Source: Pseudofabraea citricarpa
Lineage: Eukaryota; Ascomycota; Leotiomycetes; Helotiales; Dermateaceae
DNA: 64,000 bases
NCBI GenBank assembly: GCA_029641185.1
Contig: JAPWGK010000026.1
Coordinates: 372,001-436,000 of the forward strand
Direction: 5' to 3'
Shown: piece by piece, positions 10,251 to 21,306 of the stretch
Position numbering within the stretch: position 1 is the stretch's first letter
Layout of the letters: each line of letters begins with the position of its first letter
Program-made: the position numbers and the translations under genes
The notes under the pieces: generated by a model
What the model was told of the DNA's origin: nothing
Database searches by the model: none
The model's input: the letters and a program-made list of their open reading frames with translations, nothing else

Positions 10251-11039
10251 ATGCAGTATAAACATCTGGATCTAGCCTCGTACGAAATTCGAATGCTAGT
10301 CATAAATGACGCCAGAGACGATGAAAAATTGCAATGCACCTTGGAACACACCTCTCTGCTTGATCTAGGGCTATATTCTGCACTGTCATATCGCTGGGGC
10401 GAACCGACCAATACAAAGCAGATCATTTTGAATGATTCTCTGGTGGAAGTCACAGCCAATCTGGAGGCAGCCCTGAAGCAGCTTCAATCTCATGGCCACA
10501 AGAGAATATGGGCTGATGCATTGTGCATCAACCAAAGCGATTTGGAAGAACGCGGTCTTCAGGTTCGCAACATGGAACTGATATACTCCAAAGCCCAAAC
10601 TGTCGTTGCATGGATCGGCAACGACGAGGAAAACATCGCTACGGCCGTGGCATACCTTTTGAAGACGAAAGCTTTCCGATGGCTCCCTGCCAGGAGACGG
10701 ACTGCATGTTCTCTCCCTTCAAACCGAGAAATTAGACAAACGCAGCTTGGGTTTTCAGTTCACGAGTCGATTGCGGATCAATGGACACAACAAAGATGGA
10801 GGATATTCGGCGACTTTTTCGACTTGGACTATTGGAAAAGAGTCTGGATCATTCAAGAACTTGCCTCTAGCTCTGAGGTTAAAGTGATTTTTGGGAAAAC
10901 CAAACTGTCATGGAATTCCATCCTGAGCGCTGTATCCTATCTGGGAGATCATTCGAAAGAGGTCCTTGGAATCCCGGACCCTAGAACTGCTATTGCAGGG
11001 CTCTTTTACCTAGCCTTTTGCCTCCACTTGAGTTGTTGA
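10251..11039 (+). CDS. HET-domain protein, short or truncated
   Basis: HET proteins take part in heterokaryon incompatibility and trigger cell death on recognition of non-self. The frame from the ATG at 10251 encodes 263 residues with all HET core motifs: YSALSYRWG (42-50), IWADALCINQ (86-95), then QVRNMELIYSKAQTVVAWIG, and YWKRVWIIQELA further on. Typical HET proteins run to about 500-700 residues. Here the frame stops soon after the domain (LAFCLHLSC), and no clear C-terminal extension can be read in any frame beyond. It could be a decayed full-length gene or a minimal HET protein. The AT-rich flanks are compatible with mutational decay. Confidence 0.7.
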   Translation: MQYKHLDLASYEIRMLVINDARDDEKLQCTLEHTSLLDLGLYSALSYRWGEPTNTKQIILNDSLVEVTANLEAALKQLQSHGHKRIWADALCINQSDLEERGLQVRNMELIYSKAQTVVAWIGNDEENIATAVAYLLKTKAFRWLPARRRTACSLPSNREIRQTQLGFSVHESIADQWTQQRWRIFGDFFDLDYWKRVWIIQELASSSEVKVIFGKTKLSWNSILSAVSYLGDHSKEVLGIPDPRTAIAGLFYLAFCLHLSC

Positions 11040-12065
11040 TCTATCCATTTATTATATTCTATTGCACTTTGACCGAAATCGTTGTGGGAGTGAATTACTT
11101 CGTGCACCCATAATGCAGGTAGGGTTCCACGCAAACCACGAGCTGAATGGATATACACTGATCTCTAGAGGGCGCCATGACCGAAATCTATTCACTGGCA
11201 GGAATCGGATCTATTTTGCTCCTCAGTAAATATTTTCTAGGTAGATGATAGAACGTCGCTTCGCAATTGGTTATTTCGGAAGTATCGATAGTTCGGTTTT
11301 TAATACCTCAAGCTAAAATAACTCGGCTTTTGAAATCATGAGCCTCACAGGATTACTTGGGGGTACTGTAAGAAGTTTAAAGTTTGGCTAAACAAACCGC
11401 GGGATATGGAACATGGCAAATGAAGGCTGAGATTACCCCGCTCGTTGAGGCAAGTGCTGTCGTTTGCCATCTATTGGCTACTAAGTATGTCTACTTTGCT
11501 ACCCTACCCAAGTTAAGCAATCATAGTTGTATTCACTGCACAAGTTTTGATTTGATATAGAAATTTGGTAACTACATCTATCGAGTTAGAAAGAACTTGA
11601 GTTATATTCTGCTAGTAAATATCCTTTCATGTACAAATAAAATAATTGCTTCAAGTTGAACAAGATATACCGAGACATTGTTAGTTTACAAACGGTCTAG
11701 GCCTTTGCATCCCCCCCATCAGCTGGTGACCTGCAGGTCTGTGGTGTTAGACACCAAGCCCAAGGAGCCAAGGGCCAAGGCTCAGGAGGCAGATGGTAGC
11801 CGAAGGAGCCCGATAGCCGGTTCTCGCTTCCGTTATCGCGAAGCTAGCGGGCGAGAAAGCTGGGGAAAGCTGTGTTTGTGTTTGCCATTGCCTGATCTTT
11901 AGCTCGCGTGCTCCCATCCCTCTTTCGCCAGCTTTCCCCCAACAACTTCTGCTTCTTTCCACACTGCCCGCTCCCCTCCTCTCCTACTTCTGCAACACCC
12001 GAGAACAACCTGCCTTTACTGTTCATCGCCACTTGCTGCCTCATAACAAACAATCTTCTTCCAAT
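11040..12065. other. Intergenic region, possible HET gene remnant
   Basis: Stops occur in all frames. The first few hundred bases may hold the decayed 3' half of the HET gene, but I could not match residues to the family. From about 11690 the GC content rises into the promoter of the small three-exon gene. Confidence 0.3.
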
Positions 12066-12445
12066 ATGCCATCCTCAAGGACTATGTTCTCGTGCGTCAC
12101 CATTCCCCTCTCTGTAACACTCGAGCGTCCTGCTAGAGGCACAGACGAAAGCCACACGAGGCAAAAGTACTGACAGCGACAATAGGCGCCAGCGAGCTCC
12201 TCTCCTTTTGGCATCTTTCCTCGGTGGCAGCGGAATCTTCATCGGATTGAAGTGGCGTGCAGTGATGCAGAGAAGTGAAGCTGCGAAGAAGGCCGGCACT
12301 AAGGACGTCAACTATGCCGTTGCACCAGGACGAAGTGGTATGTACATCTGGACTCTTTTCCAGCTCACCTCTGCGCTTTCCTATGCTTCCCCCTTTGCGT
12401 TACCTTTGGCTAACACGGGTTTCCTCCTCAGGTGGCGGTATCTGA
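12066..12445 (+). CDS. Small conserved-looking membrane protein (63 aa)
   Basis: This three-exon gene is reconstructed by splice signals: exons 12066-12091, 12186-12337 and 12432-12445. The introns begin GTGCGT and GTATGT and end in AG. The 63-residue product has a short basic N terminus (MPSSRTMFSRQRAP). A hydrophobic segment LLLASFLGGSGIFIGL follows, then an amphipathic basic stretch (RAVMQRSEAAKKAG) and a Gly-rich end (APGRSGGGI). A basic amphipathic start plus one short hydrophobic segment fits a small mitochondrial inner-membrane protein. Phases agree across both introns and the last exon supplies only four residues and the stop, which is hard to obtain by chance. The function is unknown to me. 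Confidence 0.6.
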
Positions 12446-13049
12446 TTAACGACCACTCAACGGCAGTACGATGAATACACAGAGGCAACAACACACTGTA
12501 GACGGTTCCTAAAAACTCCAATATAATTAGATTTGGCTGTTGGCGGAGGTACGGCACAGGATGGTGGTGAGGGTTGTTATTTGAAAATGGCGTCAGGTTT
12601 CACGGCGTGAATTTGCCCTTGTAAATCACAAGGCCAGGATTGCTATTATATTAAAGTAAAACGAACATCTATTATTGAAACGCGTACGGACTAATATGCT
12701 GGCTGAAAAACAGTTCGTTGATCAGCATTAAGTGAGTTGTATTTGTCCTATTCTCAAATACCGGCAACCATTTGATGACCTATTGCTTCATCCAATTCGC
12801 TGCGCTTATTGGGCCCAGCGGGCCATCCGAGCGATTAGTCAGCCGAGTCGCGTCTTTCTCTGCTGCCTTCGTCGCGCTTTTGCCTTTTCTTCATTTTCTT
12901 TCCTCAATCAAACAAGATTTCCTCAACATCATCGAGGCTGGTACTCTTCGCGAAGAGTCATCAAACACTGCTCTACACCTACTAATCAACCCTTTTTCAC
13001 TAATTAGTTGTCGGCCCGCAGCCTCAATCACCCAGAATCTTCGAACATC
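12446..13049. other. Intergenic, promoter of UCH gene
   Basis: No gene is seen. The pyrimidine-rich stretch at 12850-12920 probably belongs to the 5' leader or core promoter of the downstream UCH gene. Confidence 0.35.
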
Positions 13050-13891
13050 ATGGCAGCGTTGGGAGGCTCGCAGAACCCCAAGTGCTGGACTGTCCTGGGT
13101 ATGTTTTTTTGCCCCTTTTTCTTTGTAAAGACGTCCATTCCCTCAAATGTACCATTCTGTGAAGCGATTGGCTAATTCAAAGTTCAGAGAATAACCCAGA
13201 AGCTCTGAATCAACTATCACATCAACTTGGCCTTCCTCTTTCACTTGCCTTTCACGACGTGTATTCCCTTACTGAACCCGACCTCTTGTCTATGATTCCT
13301 CGTCCCGTTCATGCACTTTGTGTCATTATTCCAATGGCACCAGCTTGGAACGCTTCACGTCTTGCCGAAGACTCTTCCGTCACTGAATACCAAGGCTGTG
13401 GAGACCAGGAACCTATCATCTGGTTTCAGCAAACGATTGGCCATGCATGTGGTTCAATTGCAATGCTCCATTGTTGCCTAAATGGGGTGATTCGGGAACA
13501 ATTGCTGCCTGGAAGTGAGCTTGAACGGATTGCCAAAGAAGCAGAACCATTGAAGATGAAGGCACGTGCTGAAGTACTTTTCAATAGCAAGGCTTTGGAG
13601 GACGCTCATCAATCTGCTGCCCAACTAGGTGACACTATTGCTCCCGATAACCGAAGTGCAGATCGTCTCGGACAACACTTTGTGGCATTTGTGAAGGGCA
13701 AGGATGGCCATTTGTACGAACTTGAAGGCAGTAGGAAAGGGCCCCTTGATAGAGGACTTTTAGCAGATGACGAAGACCTCTTGAGCTCTAAAGCTTTAGA
13801 ACTTGGTCTGGGTCGGCTGATTGAAATGGAGAAGAAAGCCGGAGGAGACTTGAGATTCAGCTGCACGGCTTTGGCACCAAGCACTGGATGA
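13050..13891 (+). CDS. Ubiquitin C-terminal hydrolase, UCH (C12) family
   Basis: Two exons (13050-13098 and 13188-13891) encode 250 residues; the intron has GTATGT and TTCAG borders. UCH enzymes release small adducts from the ubiquitin C terminus. The N terminus (CWTVLENNPEALNQLSHQLG) is the usual UCH start. The oxyanion glutamine and nucleophile lie in QQTIGHACGS (Gln98, Cys104) and the catalytic histidine in GQHFVAF (His180). The segment normally ending ELDG reads ELEG here, with glutamate (Glu196) at the usual catalytic aspartate. The length matches UCH-L3/Yuh1 proteins (about 230-250). The protein should be cytosolic. The Asp-to-Glu change is conservative and may still be functional. Confidence 0.88.
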
Positions 13892-15219
13892 GCAATTGCT
13901 ACATCAGGTTATGGTCTGTAAGAAGTTTATATTCACTGCCAGATTCTCTTCAGCTGTAGAGACCACGATCTGCTTTTGTGCTGAGAACAAATGGTGCCGC
14001 TGATTTCCACAGGACAGGTAAATATGAACTTTGCTTTTCACTATGCAGCAACGTGAAGCATAGTTGTCTCCTGTTTGAAGGTACCGATTTCCACCAGCTC
14101 CAACCGTTTAGTTACGAGCTAACTCCTTTTTACAGTATTGCAACTTCTACTATCATTGCAAACGACCATCTCCGATGAGTCTCGTGTTTTAGATCCGGTC
14201 CCAAAACCCCGAGCCAAGGTTTGACTTGGGAAAGCTTTTTAAGGTAAGCTTGCATTCTTTTAAATTATCACAAATCGGACATGTGGAGTCTACATGATGC
14301 TACGCAATCTACAAAGTATTTGCTACTTCAGAGCCTGGGAGACCAGGCCATGAGACCACCCAACACCAATGCACTGATTCAAGATATCTGCATGTTCCGA
14401 TTTGTGTCTGAGTAATTGACTTGAAGATCTTTTGACTGACCAAAAAAGAGTTAGGAATTTTGTTACTGTATCCAGACGGACTTTAGTGGACACTGTTGGT
14501 AGAATATTAAACTTTCACAATATAATAGGATTGAAAGTCCCCCGTCTTTAGCCACTTGCGTTTACTCCTGTGTATTGCCCATTGCTTGTTGTATAACTGG
14601 ATTAGGCACGGTCAGAAGACTGAAACAAACCTCATGTCGAAATGTATTTTTGCATTAGCGTACCTACGGATTTTAGGTTGTATGATAACCGCAAGATGTT
14701 CCATACCTAAACAAAGCCATTAAACAATAACCTCTTTGTTCTATAGTACTGTAGGTCAAGTATTTCAAGCATTGGCTTAGGTCAAAACCTTATGCCGCAG
14801 TATGGTTGTACCCCGCAAGTTAGAAAGTCTCCATTTCTGCCCCCGGGAGATCAAAGTTAAGCTTGGCATCCCACACAATGTAACCTTGCTATGAACAACC
14901 TGTGGAGTTTGCTTTCGTTCAATCTACCTTAAACAAATATTTCCTCGAAATTGAACCTTTTGTTTCCGATCTCTTGTCGTCTCAAGATGGGAGACTGACG
15001 TCGTGCCTTCGCGTGGCGAAGTGAAGTGACGTCAGTTCTGTGAAGAGTCCCGAGCCTGCTATATATAAATGGCAGACAGCTTCAACTAAGGACGAACAAA
15101 CAAACAAACAAATAAACAAACAAACATTCCAATCCCTCCAGAGCCAAACTTCTCCAACCTGTTGTATATCCCCTAAATTCCGATTCCACATAAAACATCA
15201 TATACACTAAACCGTCACA
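13892..15219. other. Intergenic, with leader of the stress-protein gene
   Basis: No gene is found in 13892-14990. The end is a promoter and leader: a TATA element at 15061-15070 and an AAAC/AAAT repeat at about 15096-15126 inside the probable 5' UTR. Confidence 0.45.
15061..15070 (+). promoter_or_regulatory. TATA element
   Basis: ATATATAAAT lies about 150 bp upstream of the ATG of the small stress-like gene and is followed by an A-rich CAAA-repeat leader typical of strongly expressed fungal genes. Confidence 0.5.
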
Positions 15220-15692
15220 ATGACCACCCCATACACCACGACGACTCCCGAAACCGCCCGCGCCAACGCAGAACCCTACACGACCAAGACCACCACCATG
15301 ACGACGGGGCCCACGACGGGCGACAAAGTGAAGGAGGGCGCGAGCGGAGTCAAGGGTCTTGTCGCGGCGGCTCATGGGGCTGGCGAGACTCTGCGGGGGA
15401 AGTTTAACTCGAAAGTCGATCAGGAGTTTAACGAGGTTTGTCTTTTTCTCCTTTCTCCTTTCTCCTTTCTACTCCCTCCCTCCTTCTTTTCTTTTCTTCT
15501 CTTTTCTTGTCCGTGATTCCGCTCGTTTTAGCAGAGGGCAGAAGCTGATCTTGAGGGGGCCAGCCGACGGGCGTCGCTAAGAATGAAGCTATTGCCGCCC
15601 AGGGAGAGAGCGAGATCGATACTGGCAAGTTTAGTCATGGCACTAAAGCGAGAGAAGGCGTGGAGCCTTCGGTTGGTCAGACGAGGTTTTGA
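15220..15692 (+). CDS. Small hydrophilic stress-protein-like gene (114 aa)
   Basis: Two exons (15220-15435 and 15564-15692) encode 114 residues. The intron starts GTTTGT, contains a long CTCCTTT/TTCTTTTC pyrimidine tract and ends CCAG. The protein is Thr-rich at the start (MTTPYTTTTPETARANAEP). A helical KVKEGASGVKGLVAAAHGAGETLRGKFNSKVDQEF segment follows, and exon 2 gives VAKNEAIAAQGESEIDTGKFSHGT. The charged, Gly/Ala-rich, cysteine-free composition recalls fungal CsbD-like or glucose-repressible small stress proteins. The clear TATA box and A-rich leader suggest strong, conditional expression. Family membership is a guess from composition and motif spacing. Confidence 0.65.
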
Positions 15693-15955
15693 GCGTCGGC
15701 TTTAAAGCTGCGTGTGTGGTTGATGGATGGGAGGGGAAATAATGAGACGTGGGATGTGTATAGATTGGCTTGAGAAATTGTAATATCCTATTGTAATCAG
15801 GTGTCGGAGTGCTCAGAATGGTATGAATTTCATTCGTATGACAAGTTGAACGGGTAAGCGAGGTGGTGAAAAAGCGGCATCTCATCTCAGTCAGTCATGC
15901 ATGCATGGTGGTATGTCATTCCTATCCTAGGTAATTACAAGGCTGATGGAAAATG

Positions 15956-17842
15956 TCATGAATTAGCCACCTGCTCTTCGGTGCCTCCGTTGATCGTGGT
16001 ATCATGTTCCTCATCTATGTTCTTCTCATGTACTTCTCCATTTACTGCTTCTTTTGCCTGGCCGTTGGTATTCTCAACCTCGTCTTCTGATTTCGCTTCG
16101 TCGTCCTTCTCCGCATCTCTCTTCTTCTGCCTCTTCTTTGCACTCTTGCGCTTCTTAGCAGCAGCTCTCGAATCTCCAGAGTCGGCGTCGGAATCACTGT
16201 CTGTCAAGCTGGCGCTGACAAGTTTGATCTTGGTCTCTGCCCGCTTTTTGGCCCGTCTCTTTTCGGCTTCCTTGGCTCTCCGCTTGCTCTCTTCTTTCTT
16301 GGCCACCTCCTCTTCCACCCACTTGGAGATCTCCTCAACCGCTCGAGCAGGAACACTCCTCTGGCTCAGGAGGTACCCCTGAAGTTCTGCGGGCGTAAAT
16401 GTGTCTTCTGGGATCTTGCTGCTGAAATCCGAAGCCAGCTCCTGTAGCTTTTCCGTCGTGATATCTTCTTGATTGACATCTGGGAGGATGGAGGAGAATG
16501 CTTGCGATTTGTCGGGCTCGTACATGCGGAGGAACATCAACTCAGCACTCCGTGGCGAGATGTTGCCCAGGTAGATCATCATGTCGATACGACCCGGTCT
16601 GACGAGCGCACTGTCGAGCTTGTGGGCCATGTTGGAAGTCATGAACACGATCCTGCCCTCTTGCGACGAGATGCCATCCAGAACATTCAGCAGCCCGGAT
16701 AGGGTCACCCGAGAGCGCGAGTACTTGTCTATCCTGTCCTCCTCGTCTTCTTCTTCGTCATCTCCCATCTCCATCTGTCGCTTCACCCCAACTGCGTCGA
16801 TGTCTTCGAGAAGCACAATACACTGCGGTGGTAATAGTGTGAATAATCTCTCGAGATCGCTGTCCTCGCGGATACTGGGCACGTGCAGCAAGTATAATTC
16901 CAGGTTGAAGACACCCGCCAGAGCGAGCGATAGTGACGTCTTTCCTGTCCCTGGAGGACCGTGGAGGAGGTAGCCTCTCCGATATGGAATCCCGCGTGCC
17001 GTATAGAACTTCCGCGTCGCAGGGTCCAAGTAGTTCTTGATATCGGCAACGAGCTTCGCCTTCATGGTCTCGTCAAAGTGAACAGTCTCCAGCGGCCGGA
17101 TGGGTCTGAGGATGGTAGTATCCCAAGAATGATCATGATACTCGCTCTTGTTGGCGCGGACCGTGACGAAGGACTCTCGCTGCTTCTCCGCAAAGTCTCG
17201 GCACGTATCCAGGAACCTCTTGATGGGCGCCACCGACCGTCCCAGCACCATAATCACCAGCGGCTCGTCCCCCTCAGGCGCAGCGGCGTACTCGTCGGGC
17301 ACACCCACGATCCCCCCATAGTGCGTGGTAGGTATCCTGCGGATCAGGAAGACCCTGCAGTCGTGGATGAACCACGTGGTGCCGAAGGTGGGCAGGTACT
17401 CGATGGGGATCCTCTTCTCGTGGTGATAGTCGTTCCTCTCGGTCTTGTTCCTGCGGGGGTACCAAGCATCCGTCTGGACCGTCTCGGTGCGGGCCGTCAG
17501 GACGCGCGTGCCCTGGCGCGTGAGGATATGGGCGCCGAGCCAGTTGAGGATCTCCCTGTTCAGCCGGTCGCTGCTGGCGATGGAGATGGAGGCCGTCAGG
17601 AACTTGGTGAACCACCAGTACACCTTCAGCGCCAGGCCCTGCAGGTTCTGCAGCCCGCCCGAGATGGTGCCCATGATGGTCAGCGCCGCCGCCAGCGTCG
17701 TCAGGTCGATCTTCAGCCAGGTCGAGAAGAACTTCTGCAGGAAGCCAAACCCCGGGGCCGCGTTCTCGAGGAACTCCTGGATGGTCGTGCTCGCGCCGTC
17801 GCCAAGAAGCGAGCCCGTCGCGGCCTCGAGCAGTTTACTCAT
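15956..17842 (-). CDS. BCS1-like AAA ATPase
   Basis: A single exon encodes 628 residues. Residues 50-85 contain a hydrophobic segment, and the following 90-240 match the BCS1-specific N-terminal domain (for example GTTWFIHDCRVFLIRR). The AAA module has Walker A GPPGTGKT (295-302), Walker B CIVLLEDIDA (341-350), the TSN sensor (402-404) and RPGRID (415-420). BCS1 proteins translocate the folded Rieske protein across the mitochondrial inner membrane. Filamentous fungi carry several paralogues with diverged roles. This copy has an acidic insert after Walker B (GDDEEEDEEDR, 360-370) and a long C-terminal tail of Lys/Arg/Glu with KRRAKKR-type clusters and a Ser/Asp patch. That argues for a paralogue rather than the core Bcs1. 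Confidence 0.85.
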   Translation of the reverse strand: MSKLLEAATGSLLGDGASTTIQEFLENAAPGFGFLQKFFSTWLKIDLTTLAAALTIMGTISGGLQNLQGLALKVYWWFTKFLTASISIASSDRLNREILNWLGAHILTRQGTRVLTARTETVQTDAWYPRRNKTERNDYHHEKRIPIEYLPTFGTTWFIHDCRVFLIRRIPTTHYGGIVGVPDEYAAAPEGDEPLVIMVLGRSVAPIKRFLDTCRDFAEKQRESFVTVRANKSEYHDHSWDTTILRPIRPLETVHFDETMKAKLVADIKNYLDPATRKFYTARGIPYRRGYLLHGPPGTGKTSLSLALAGVFNLELYLLHVPSIREDSDLERLFTLLPPQCIVLLEDIDAVGVKRQMEMGDDEEEDEEDRIDKYSRSRVTLSGLLNVLDGISSQEGRIVFMTSNMAHKLDSALVRPGRIDMMIYLGNISPRSAELMFLRMYEPDKSQAFSSILPDVNQEDITTEKLQELASDFSSKIPEDTFTPAELQGYLLSQRSVPARAVEEISKWVEEEVAKKEESKRRAKEAEKRRAKKRAETKIKLVSASLTDSDSDADSGDSRAAAKKRKSAKKRQKKRDAEKDDEAKSEDEVENTNGQAKEAVNGEVHEKNIDEEHDTTINGGTEEQVANS

Positions 17843-18481
17843 GCTGGGTGCTTGTGCTTGGCAAAGTCGAGAAAGCAGAATGGAAATGCTGCGGCAACTG
17901 GCTTCCGTCGGGGACCCTTATATTAGTTTTGATCCCCTTCTTCCTTTTCGTAAAGGGGGGAGGGGCAGCGTAAGTAATCTGGGTTGTTGGACGCCTTATC
18001 TGACAGCAGTAGATGCTGCCTGCCTGCCTACGTGCCGCTAATGCAAGAGCAGTTGCACTTGCAGTTGCAGCGTCCCTGGGGGCTGGAACCGAACCCCCCG
18101 ATAAACCCCTACAGTAACACCAACAACCCCCTAACACCACCCCCCCGTCCTCCCCCGGGGCGGGGCACAGGCACCTATGAGCATCCCCCGCCTGTAGATT
18201 CGCCAACCCGCAAACCCAAAAATCCAACAACTCTTCGCTGGCAAGCGCGTGAGATGTCACAATTTGGCACTGTTCAGCGCTCACCGGTGTGCTAGACCCC
18301 TTGTCATATTCTGCTTCTCCCATCGGCGCGCCCCCACGGAAATGCACCGCTGTGTTTCCCGCTGGCTTTTTTAGGGGGGGGGCTTTGTCCAACACTTGGT
18401 TGCTCGCTTCCGTTTGGCTTCTCCTTTTTTTCTTTTTCTGAGTGTCATCCTTGCTAGGTGGGAATCAAAAAAAGTCACCGG

Positions 18482-18505
18482 TATGCTATGCTATGCTATG
18501 CTATC
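18482..18505. repeat. ATGCT pentanucleotide microsatellite
   Basis: At least four consecutive ATGCT units lie in the gene-poor region. Confidence 0.8.
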
Positions 18506-19632
18506 GTGCATTCTGACTCATACTTCGTACTGTACAGTACCGTGCATCAGGCGTCAGCCTCATTCTGGCTCTGGGTCTGGGCTGGTTTGATTAGGCTTTT
18601 TTCAGTCTGGTTTTGTTATTAGCGCCCTTGTAAGCTTATGTAGGTAATCTGGGCGCTACTCACCCTCGCCTCACCAATCACCCTTCGAGTAACCAATCGT
18701 GATTTACCAACTCCTCGGTTCCGCTATGTGAAAGTGATTAACTTCATATGATCACATTAGAGAGAATAAACTTCTGTCCATGTTCTTTTTTTATGTTGGA
18801 AGCATTATTTACAGCATGCACAGTATTGCATGCTGCGACAGGAATTCGGCGTCGTCACAGCTCGCTTAAGAGAATCTCTAATTTGAAGCGGCATCCTCCG
18901 TATAGCTCGCTTGATTCCTTAGCAAGTCGGATACTTGAAGTGTCTGTTCTAGTGACACGTGTAATATCCCTTACCTTCTATTTAAGAAGACTGTATTGGT
19001 TGTTACTTTTGTTGATATGCTCTATACCTATTTAGAGGTGATTGATTGGGTTCTTACCCTCTTAACTTCGTGTAAAAGCGCACCTGTTGGAATCATATGA
19101 AAGTCAGTTGATATATGTTCTATTAAAGGATTATAAGGGTTCCTTATTTACATAGTTGGCTGTACATTCACTATAGGGCATAGAGGCCATACAAGGTCAT
19201 GTGCTTTCTCAGGTGGGGTATTACACTAACAACTGTCAAGAATTCTTTTCCTGCCAAAGACGATGGTGAGGATATCCACACAAATTCTATAAGCTTCATC
19301 TTTCCGGGTATCTCACAGAGCTGTATCAAAGATGTTCAAGTGGTGTATCGGGGATAGCATCTCTAATTGAGTTCACGATAGGCGAGGAAATTATGTGTAA
19401 ATTCAAAGCTAGCAGGGACGATTATGGAAACCTTGCACAAAATAAAGAATAAGGTGTCAGGCTAATGATAGAAGGCTTGGGGGCATTGTTCGAGTACCGG
19501 GTGAAAACCTTTTGGCAACTGGATGCCAGGGACGATAGGAAGACATTTGGAGGTTCCATTGCTACTTACTTGTGCCTATAATGTCTAGGTCAATTCCAAT
19601 GTAAACCAAGCAAAGAAGAAGATAAGTAATAA

Positions 19633-19702
19633 TTTCTCTCTCTCCCTCTCTCTCCCTCTCTCTCCCTCTCTCTCCCTCTCTCTCCCTCTCTCTCTCTCTT
19701 TC
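19633..19702. repeat. TCTCTCCC/TC pyrimidine microsatellite
   Basis: About 70 bp of almost pure TCTC with regularly spaced CCC lie just 3' of the gene ending at 19756. Confidence 0.85.
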
Positions 19703-19755
19703 TCTTTCGCTAAGACTGCAACTTGAATTCTACCCTCCTCGTCCTCTTCCACATC

Positions 19756-21306
19756 TTAATTGCCAGGAGAATCATTCTCATTCAAATACAGACACAGCTT
19801 AACAAGCAGCTCAGCAGCTCGTACCCGATCATCGCTCTTTTCAAGATGGAAAGCCTTAGACCGCTGAATTTCCAAGAACGCGTCTGGACTTTCTGTTTCG
19901 CCCAAGAGGTAGCTCAAGTACAGCTCCGTAAATTCGACATGTAATATTCTGAAGGTCGTCTGTTGTACAGAAATCAAGAAAAAGCTGTGTGGTAGGAAAC
20001 TATTTTGTTAGTCAAAAGTATGCTATCAACGATGAAGGGGTAGGCCATACTTGGGATTTCTAAGAGAAGCAAATCGTTCCGCGGCCGTACCGGTGTCGCT
20101 CATATGCGTAAGAAAGACGCCGAGCAGCTCACTTGTTTGTTGCGCAAGGAGCGCCTTGTCATCCGCAGGCTGATTGCCCTCCTCGTTCCAGTTCTTGACC
20201 ACTGGCTTGACCTCAAGAATGCAGTGGGCACATCTCAATTTGGTCGTCCACTCCTTAGTTCCGCTCTTGGTCTGCCAAATTATTGATCCATCGTCCCGGC
20301 ATTGGCTATCCAGGGCATTGGTGCGAATTTTGTAGTTCGTCATTCCAGGATTCAAGACAAGGCGTATCGCTCCAGCTTCAGCTTCAGCTCCAGCCCTCTC
20401 TTTAGCACAAAATTCTGCACACAGGTCTACCACCACAGAGACAAACTCGACGGCCATGACTGCCGTAACAAATTCCGGCTTCGCACGGTCTTGATGCAGG
20501 TCTTCATCGATCTGACTGTTTTCAGAAGGATGAAACGAAGAAGATGAGAACAGTTCAGAACTTGTAGGGGTACCGGTACTTGAAGAAGGCGGCTCGTAAT
20601 TTAGTGGAGACGCCTCTATCTTTGGCGGAGATGACTTGCAACGCAGAGTGGCCATTGGAATTGCTGGAAAAGATTTGAAATCCAGTGGAGAATCCGGAGA
20701 GGCCTTTGCATTTGCTAAGGAGGATTTGCAATTTAGTGGAGAGTACTCCATAATGGACGGGGAGGACTCCTGATTTAGTGGAGACGCCTCTATATTTGGT
20801 GGGGTGGATTTGCAATCCACAGAGGGCTTCATTTTTGGCAGAGTCAGTGGGGAAGAGTCGCCTGTGCTGGTCCAATCCATCTGATTAGGATAAATTTGGC
20901 GAGAGGCATTGGGTGGTGTGGTTGGAATCTTCTGTTGGTCTGGGTCTTCCTTCACCCCAGTCACAGCAGCTAAAGAAGCAAAGAATGACGACCAAATGCC
21001 TCCTTTTTCCCGCAAAGCAAAACGGGTCTCGCTATTCAACTGGGGTTCGGAAAATAACCGCAATGTTTCCATGTGTTGATAATTATCATTTGAGAAACTT
21101 TGCTCCGCTGAATCATAATCGGCCAAGGGGGAGTCCAAATTATTCGGGGGTGATAAGATAACCCGACAAGCAACTAGGTGATCCTCCTTCCACTTGCTAC
21201 CACTCATTTTGCTCTGGCTGCTAGGAAATATCTCACCAAAGAAATTCTCGCTAGGGAAGTGTTTGCGAAACTCTGCCTGTGTTGAAGGCCATAGCTGATT
21301 TGACAT
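19756..21306 (-). CDS. Uncharacterised fungal protein, nuclease-like core
   Basis: Two exons (21306-20051, then 19984-19756) encode 494 residues; the intron begins GTATGG and ends ACAG. I do not recognise a named family. Residues 165-240 hold imperfect peptide repeats built on SPPxIEASPLN and CKSS. After an Ala-rich helix (301-314) comes a pattern reminiscent of PD-(D/E)XK folds: CRDDGSIIW (336-344), then strand CILEVKP (362-368) with the E-x-K pair, then QQTSELLG (389-396). Exon 2 continues with an alpha/beta-looking segment (FRILHVEFTELYLSYLLG). The nuclease idea rests on motif spacing only. It starts 704 bp from the divergent uncharacterised gene at 22011. Confidence 0.6.

Larger units (their letters stand above)
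17843..19755. other. Gene-poor region with simple repeats
   Basis: No convincing coding sequence is seen. There is a run of C and G homopolymers near 17950-18180, an ATGCT pentanucleotide repeat at about 18482-18505, and a long TCTCTCCC tract at about 19633-19700. The last few hundred bases are 3' flank of the gene that ends at 19756. Confidence 0.45.

Noticed and set aside
16961..17926. 321-codon open frame antisense to the BCS1-like gene
   Set aside because: It mirrors the GC-rich coding strand, is Arg/Gly-rich without motifs, and is explained as a shadow of the AAA ATPase gene.
19633..19702. Repeat-rich tract considered as a possible CRISPR-like array
   Set aside because: It is a pure pyrimidine microsatellite with no spacers, and CRISPR is not expected in a fungal nuclear genome.
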